NCBI GenBank assembly: GCA_002256705.1
Contig: NQJI01000064.1
Location: 1 to 8,902 of the forward strand
Reading direction: 5' to 3'
DNA length: 8,902 nucleotides
Origin: Methylococcaceae bacterium NSM2-1
Lineage (GTDB): Bacteria; Pseudomonadota; Gammaproteobacteria; Methylococcales; Methylomonadaceae
Part shown: positions 6,801-8,902 of the stretch, piece after piece
How positions within the stretch are numbered: the first letter of the stretch is position 1
Layout: each line of letters begins with the position of its first letter
The notes under the pieces: generated by a model
Seen by the model: the letters and a program-made list of their open reading frames with translations, nothing else
Database searches by the model: none
Told to the model about the DNA's origin: nothing
Made by a program: the position numbers and the translations under genes

Positions 6801-6913
6801 CGACAAGGGCAAAGAACTACGTGGTTTGGACATAATCCGGCACCCTTTGGTTCTTTGATAAATGGCCATCTATTGACCGGGCCATAGATTTTAATTAAAA
6901 AAGGCTTTTTCTT
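6801..6913 (+). promoter_or_regulatory. Structured 5' leader of the rlpA-like gene with competing helices
   Basis: CAAAGAAC (6810-6817) pairs perfectly with GTTCTTTG (6850-6857). AAGGG directly before it (6805-6809) can instead pair with CCCTT (6843-6847) inside its loop. Between these lies a small hairpin (6827-6839, loop CATAA). Downstream, ATGGCC (6862-6867)/GGCCAT (6880-6885) and ATCTAT (6868-6873)/ATAGAT (6884-6889) are again interleaved. Near the start codon, AAAAA-GGC-TTTTT folds over the AAGG at 6901-6904 that is the only ribosome-binding site. I could not match this to a known riboswitch class, so a regulatory role is inferred from the structure alone. Confidence 0.4.
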
Positions 6914-7363
6914 ATGAATAAACTGATACTAGCAGTTTTTTTTGTTGTTATATGCAGTTATTTTTCTAACCCAATACAATCGGCGGAAGCATCCCGTCGT
7001 CACACGGCCCATGTGTCAAAAGCACATAAAGCCAAACACCATTCAAAAACTCAACGTCATGGCATTGCCTCCTGGTATGGCCCTAAGTTTCATGGCAAAA
7101 GAACCGCTAACGGCGAAAGATTCAACATGTATGCAATGACTGCAGCACATAAAACATTACCTCTTTCATCTTACGCTGAAGTCACCAACCTGAAAAATCA
7201 TCGTAGCGTTATTGTACGCATCAATGATAGAGGGCCTTATCATGGCAAAAGAGCATTGGATTTATCCTACGCTGCCGCTAAAGTACTCGGCATTAGTGGA
7301 ACTGGTTCAGTACAAATAAAACCGCTAGGGCGCAATCAAACATTGGCACTGTTGACTCAGTAA
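6914..7363 (+). CDS. Secreted RlpA-like double-psi beta-barrel protein (septal/cell-wall lytic transglycosylase family)
   Basis: This 149-residue exported protein has a hydrophobic signal peptide (residues 1-26) with an SAEA cleavage site. A Cys14 is present but not in a proper lipobox, so it is probably soluble in the periplasm rather than a lipoprotein. Residues 27-49 form a basic linker with six histidines. From residue 50 comes one RlpA-type barrel: GIASWYGPKFHGKRTANGE, TAAHKTLPL and INDRGPYHGKRALDLS. His79 and Asp105 are spaced 26 residues apart. They correspond to the His and Asp reported as needed for lytic transglycosylase activity in Pseudomonas RlpA. There is no SPOR domain, so this is shorter than classical RlpA and may localise differently. 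Its likely role is cutting peptidoglycan, perhaps stem-peptide-free glycan strands. An AAGG lies 9 nt before the ATG. It stands alone, after a long structured leader. Confidence 0.88.
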   Translation: MNKLILAVFFVVICSYFSNPIQSAEASRRHTAHVSKAHKAKHHSKTQRHGIASWYGPKFHGKRTANGERFNMYAMTAAHKTLPLSSYAEVTNLKNHRSVIVRINDRGPYHGKRALDLSYAAAKVLGISGTGSVQIKPLGRNQTLALLTQ

Positions 7364-7412
7364 AACCTATAAACACGGTTAATCTTTATAAACCCAATGA
7401 ACAATATTAAGT

Positions 7413-7450
7413 TTTGTAGGGCGATTAGCCAAGACTAATCGCCCCACAAA
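7413..7450. repeat. REP-like palindrome between convergent genes, possible bidirectional terminator
   Basis: GGGCGATTAG (7419-7428) and CTAATCGCCC (7435-7444) form a perfect 10-bp stem with loop CCAAGA. The outer arms TTTGT (7413-7417) and ACAAA (7446-7450) extend it to 15 pairs with one A/C mismatch. It lies 50 nt after the rlpA-like stop and 40 nt from the converging cyclotransferase gene, so it may help end both transcripts, although neither side has a T-tract. The GTAGGGCGATTAG motif resembles dispersed palindromes in other gammaproteobacteria. Confidence 0.6.
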
Positions 7451-7489
7451 CATTCATTACCTAAAGGTAAGTTATTCTATCCAACGCAG

Positions 7490-7894
7490 TTACCCGTCAA
7501 GATAATCACCCGATATTATTTGCTGTAGTTTCGAAACGTCATGGCTGTATAGATACACCCATGCTACAACTGAGCCACCGCCAAAAAGTTCTATAGACAG
7601 CTGCTTACGGCTATATTCTTGCGGCATCGGAAACCTGTCACTACATTCTTCATAGTCATCCAGCCAGGCCAATACCCGCTTTCGATCAAGCATTTTATAG
7701 AGCTCACCGAAAACCTTATCGTTGACACCGCCGGATTCAATCGCGCAAGGATAGCCACACACTTCATATAGTTTTCCGTTCATGGTCCCATCTGAAAAAT
7801 ATTCGCAGTGACCAGCAAATACATGATGCATGTTCGAAACTATTTGTTTACGCAACGTGCCATAAACGAAGATAAATTCAGGCGTCTCTATCAA
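7490..7894 (-). CDS. Gamma-glutamylcyclotransferase-fold protein (YtfP/AIG2-like)
   Basis: This 134-residue cytosolic protein of the gamma-glutamylcyclotransferase/AIG2-like family begins with the hallmark FVYGTLR (residues 9-15), which forms the glycine-rich substrate loop. The expected catalytic acid is Glu82 in WLDDYEEC. The GELYKM strand and the C-terminal AWVYLYS also fit. Family members cyclise gamma-glutamyl amines or peptides to 5-oxoproline, and many small bacterial members have no proven substrate. No ATG precedes the motif. Translation is assigned to a TTG at 7892-7894, with AAGAG about 6 nt upstream. The next in-frame ATG falls after the essential loop, so the TTG start is well supported. 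It lies 49 nt downstream of the ychJ family gene on the same strand and may share its transcript. Confidence 0.85.
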   Translation of the reverse strand: MIETPEFIFVYGTLRKQIVSNMHHVFAGHCEYFSDGTMNGKLYEVCGYPCAIESGGVNDKVFGELYKMLDRKRVLAWLDDYEECSDRFPMPQEYSRKQLSIELFGGGSVVAWVYLYSHDVSKLQQIISGDYLDG

Positions 7895-7943
7895 ACCGTT
7901 CTCTTCTTTAAAGTTTTATAAGTTTGGCGAACGATACTGCATC

Positions 7944-8429
7944 TCATCCGGTCCCGCAACACCGTTTAAATTTCTTGCCGCTGCCGCAAGAACAGAGCGC
8001 GTTCTTCCCCTGATTAGTTTGAATATCCACTTTACCCATTGATTTAATGGCACCATCAAGGTAAAACCAGCGCCCGTTGATTTTCGTAAAACGGCTGATT
8101 TCATTCATAACGTGTTCTTCGCCATCCTGGCTATAAAACGCCTTAAACGCCACCACGCCTTTACTGTCCTTGATCCCGCCTTTTTTGGTGTCGGTAATTT
8201 CCAGTCTTAACCAGTCAATTTTTTCCCTGGAAAAATCTATCTTCTCGGGCCGCCTGGTTGCATCCCAGGTCTCCTGCAAATAAGCGGCATTGCGCAACAC
8301 ATAAGCCGTATACCGTGAACGCATCAACGCTTCAGCGGTTGCAGGTATTTTTTCTCCAGAATGAAAAGGCCCGCAGCATTGTTGATGGTCAATGCCGGAC
8401 CCGCAGAGGCAGAGTGTGTGAATGTTCAA
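7944..8429 (-). CDS. ychJ: YchJ family protein with two SEC-C metal-binding motifs (UPF0225)
   Basis: This 161-residue protein has the YchJ layout. An N-terminal SEC-C-type motif has Cys7, Cys9, Cys18 and Cys19 (CLCGSG then CC). An NTF2-like middle domain follows, starting with ALMRSRYTAYVLRNAAYL, and then a C-terminal SEC-C motif with Cys146, Cys148, Cys157 and Cys158 (CSCGSG then RCC). SEC-C motifs bind zinc and in SecA mediate contacts with SecB and ribosomes. The function of YchJ itself is unknown. Length and both motifs are complete. No ATG lies before the first motif. The TTG at 8427-8429 is preceded by AAGGA at 7 nt spacing, which makes it a convincing start. The gene stands between the DUF2442 gene (82 nt upstream) and the cyclotransferase gene, all on the minus strand. 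Confidence 0.9.
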   Translation of the reverse strand: MNIHTLCLCGSGIDHQQCCGPFHSGEKIPATAEALMRSRYTAYVLRNAAYLQETWDATRRPEKIDFSREKIDWLRLEITDTKKGGIKDSKGVVAFKAFYSQDGEEHVMNEISRFTKINGRWFYLDGAIKSMGKVDIQTNQGKNALCSCGSGKKFKRCCGTG

Positions 8430-8511
8430 AAGATGTTCCTTATAACAGTATTAAGCTTTTGTTATTGGTGCAGTTTAGCTTGGGTATGTAACTGCGCTGG
8501 TACCTATCATT

Positions 8512-8772
8512 TCAGTTTTTTCTTGTGATTGATAAAAACTTTAATCGTAAGCTATCGGCGCAAAAATCAATATCCTGTTCTTGCCATACAATGGAACGCC
8601 CTTTATTGCCTATTTGCACTTTGCCAAATACAGCAGGATTTTTTAATAGCGTCATTACGCCTTTTTCCAGTAACTCTTTAAAATCGGCGGTAATAACAAC
8701 ATTATCACTGTACGTTATTTTGATGCTGTAATTAGTTGCATCCGGTTTTATTGTTTTAATGTAATAAAACAT
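8512..8772 (-). CDS. DUF2442 domain protein
   Basis: This 86-residue protein matches the DUF2442 pattern: an N-terminal strand region (KTIKPDATNYSIKITYSDN), then DFKELLEKGVMTLLKNPAVFGKVQI and SIVWQEQDIDFCADSL near the C-terminus. Members are small single-domain proteins of unknown biochemical role. They often sit next to a DUF4160 gene, and the pair has the look of a toxin-antitoxin or similar accessory module, but that is not proven. Here the DUF4160 gene ends 8 nt upstream. A GGAG at the end of that gene lies 11 nt before this ATG, so the two are almost certainly cotranscribed. The C-terminus ends in a short basic tail (LSITRKN). Confidence 0.82.
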   Translation of the reverse strand: MFYYIKTIKPDATNYSIKITYSDNVVITADFKELLEKGVMTLLKNPAVFGKVQIGNKGRSIVWQEQDIDFCADSLRLKFLSITRKN

Positions 8773-8780
8773 GACATTAC

Positions 8781-8902
8781 TTACTCCAATGGCTCAATGG
8801 CAAAAGGAGGCAGCATGTTTTTACAGAGCTCCCAATCCCGCAATAATTCTTCCTGGTGTAAAGCCGTCCATTCTAAAACCATCGACTTAACGCGCTTAGG
8901 CG
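8781..8902 (-). CDS. DUF4160 domain protein, C-terminal part (runs off window)
   Basis: Only the last 39 residues and the TAA at 8781-8783 are in the window; the start lies to the right. The visible text includes MVLEWTALHQEELLRDWELC and then PPFAIEPLE. The VLEW-HQEEL-W core and the proline-rich end ending in PLE are typical of DUF4160 proteins. The family is of unknown function and commonly paired with DUF2442, whose gene begins 8 nt downstream here. The pairing supports the identification. Nothing can be said of the N-terminus or promoter from this window. Confidence 0.78.
   Translation of the reverse strand, partial: PKRVKSMVLEWTALHQEELLRDWELCKNMLPPFAIEPLE

Noticed and set aside
6801..6860. 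c-di-GMP (GEMM-I) or c-di-AMP (ydaO) riboswitch upstream of the rlpA-like gene
   Set aside because: The GGGCAAAG stretch recalls GEMM in part, but the rest of the conserved core of either class is not present in the expected order.

Overview
The window looks like a chromosomal stretch of a gammaproteobacterium with moderate to low GC. The evidence is the gene order yceD-rpmF-plsX-fabH-fabD-fabG, together with a YchJ-type SEC-C protein and a short RlpA-like protein. A methanotroph-like lineage (Methylococcales) would fit the protein flavour and the short GTTGGGT / GTAGGGCGATTAG palindromes. That placement is an impression, not something the sequence proves.

Positions 1-3851 (minus strand) hold one operon for ribosomal protein L32 and fatty-acid/phospholipid initiation: yceD, rpmF, plsX, fabH, fabD and the start of fabG. 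The genes are tightly packed, with TAATG, ATGA and 8-nt overlaps. A good sigma-70-type promoter sits almost on top of the yceD start codon. The striking point is fabH. It is split into two frames by an internal loss of about 53 nt near 1590-1597, which removes the conserved FGDGAG loop. As given, this operon cannot make an intact KAS III.

Positions 3852-4746 are an AT-rich gap of almost 900 bp without a convincing intact gene. It contains a faint decayed minus-strand reading frame. Positions 4747-6388 (plus strand) carry an overlapping pair: a tartronate-semialdehyde-reductase-type beta-hydroxyacid dehydrogenase and a hydroxypyruvate isomerase. Together they would link hydroxypyruvate, tartronate semialdehyde and D-glycerate.

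Positions 6389-6913 hold palindromic repeat material, then an unusually structured leader upstream of a secreted RlpA-like DPBB protein (6914-7363). A strong palindrome at 7413-7450 separates it from a minus-strand run: a gamma-glutamylcyclotransferase-fold protein, a YchJ family protein (both apparently using TTG starts), a DUF2442 protein and the 3' end of a DUF4160 protein. The last two form a compact pair often found next to each other in accessory DNA.

The most interesting items are the broken fabH, the rlpA leader with two sets of competing helices, the gene-relic gap at 3852-4746, and the perfect 22-bp palindrome between rpmF and plsX. I saw no CRISPR array, tRNA, rRNA, intact insertion sequence or clear new defence system.
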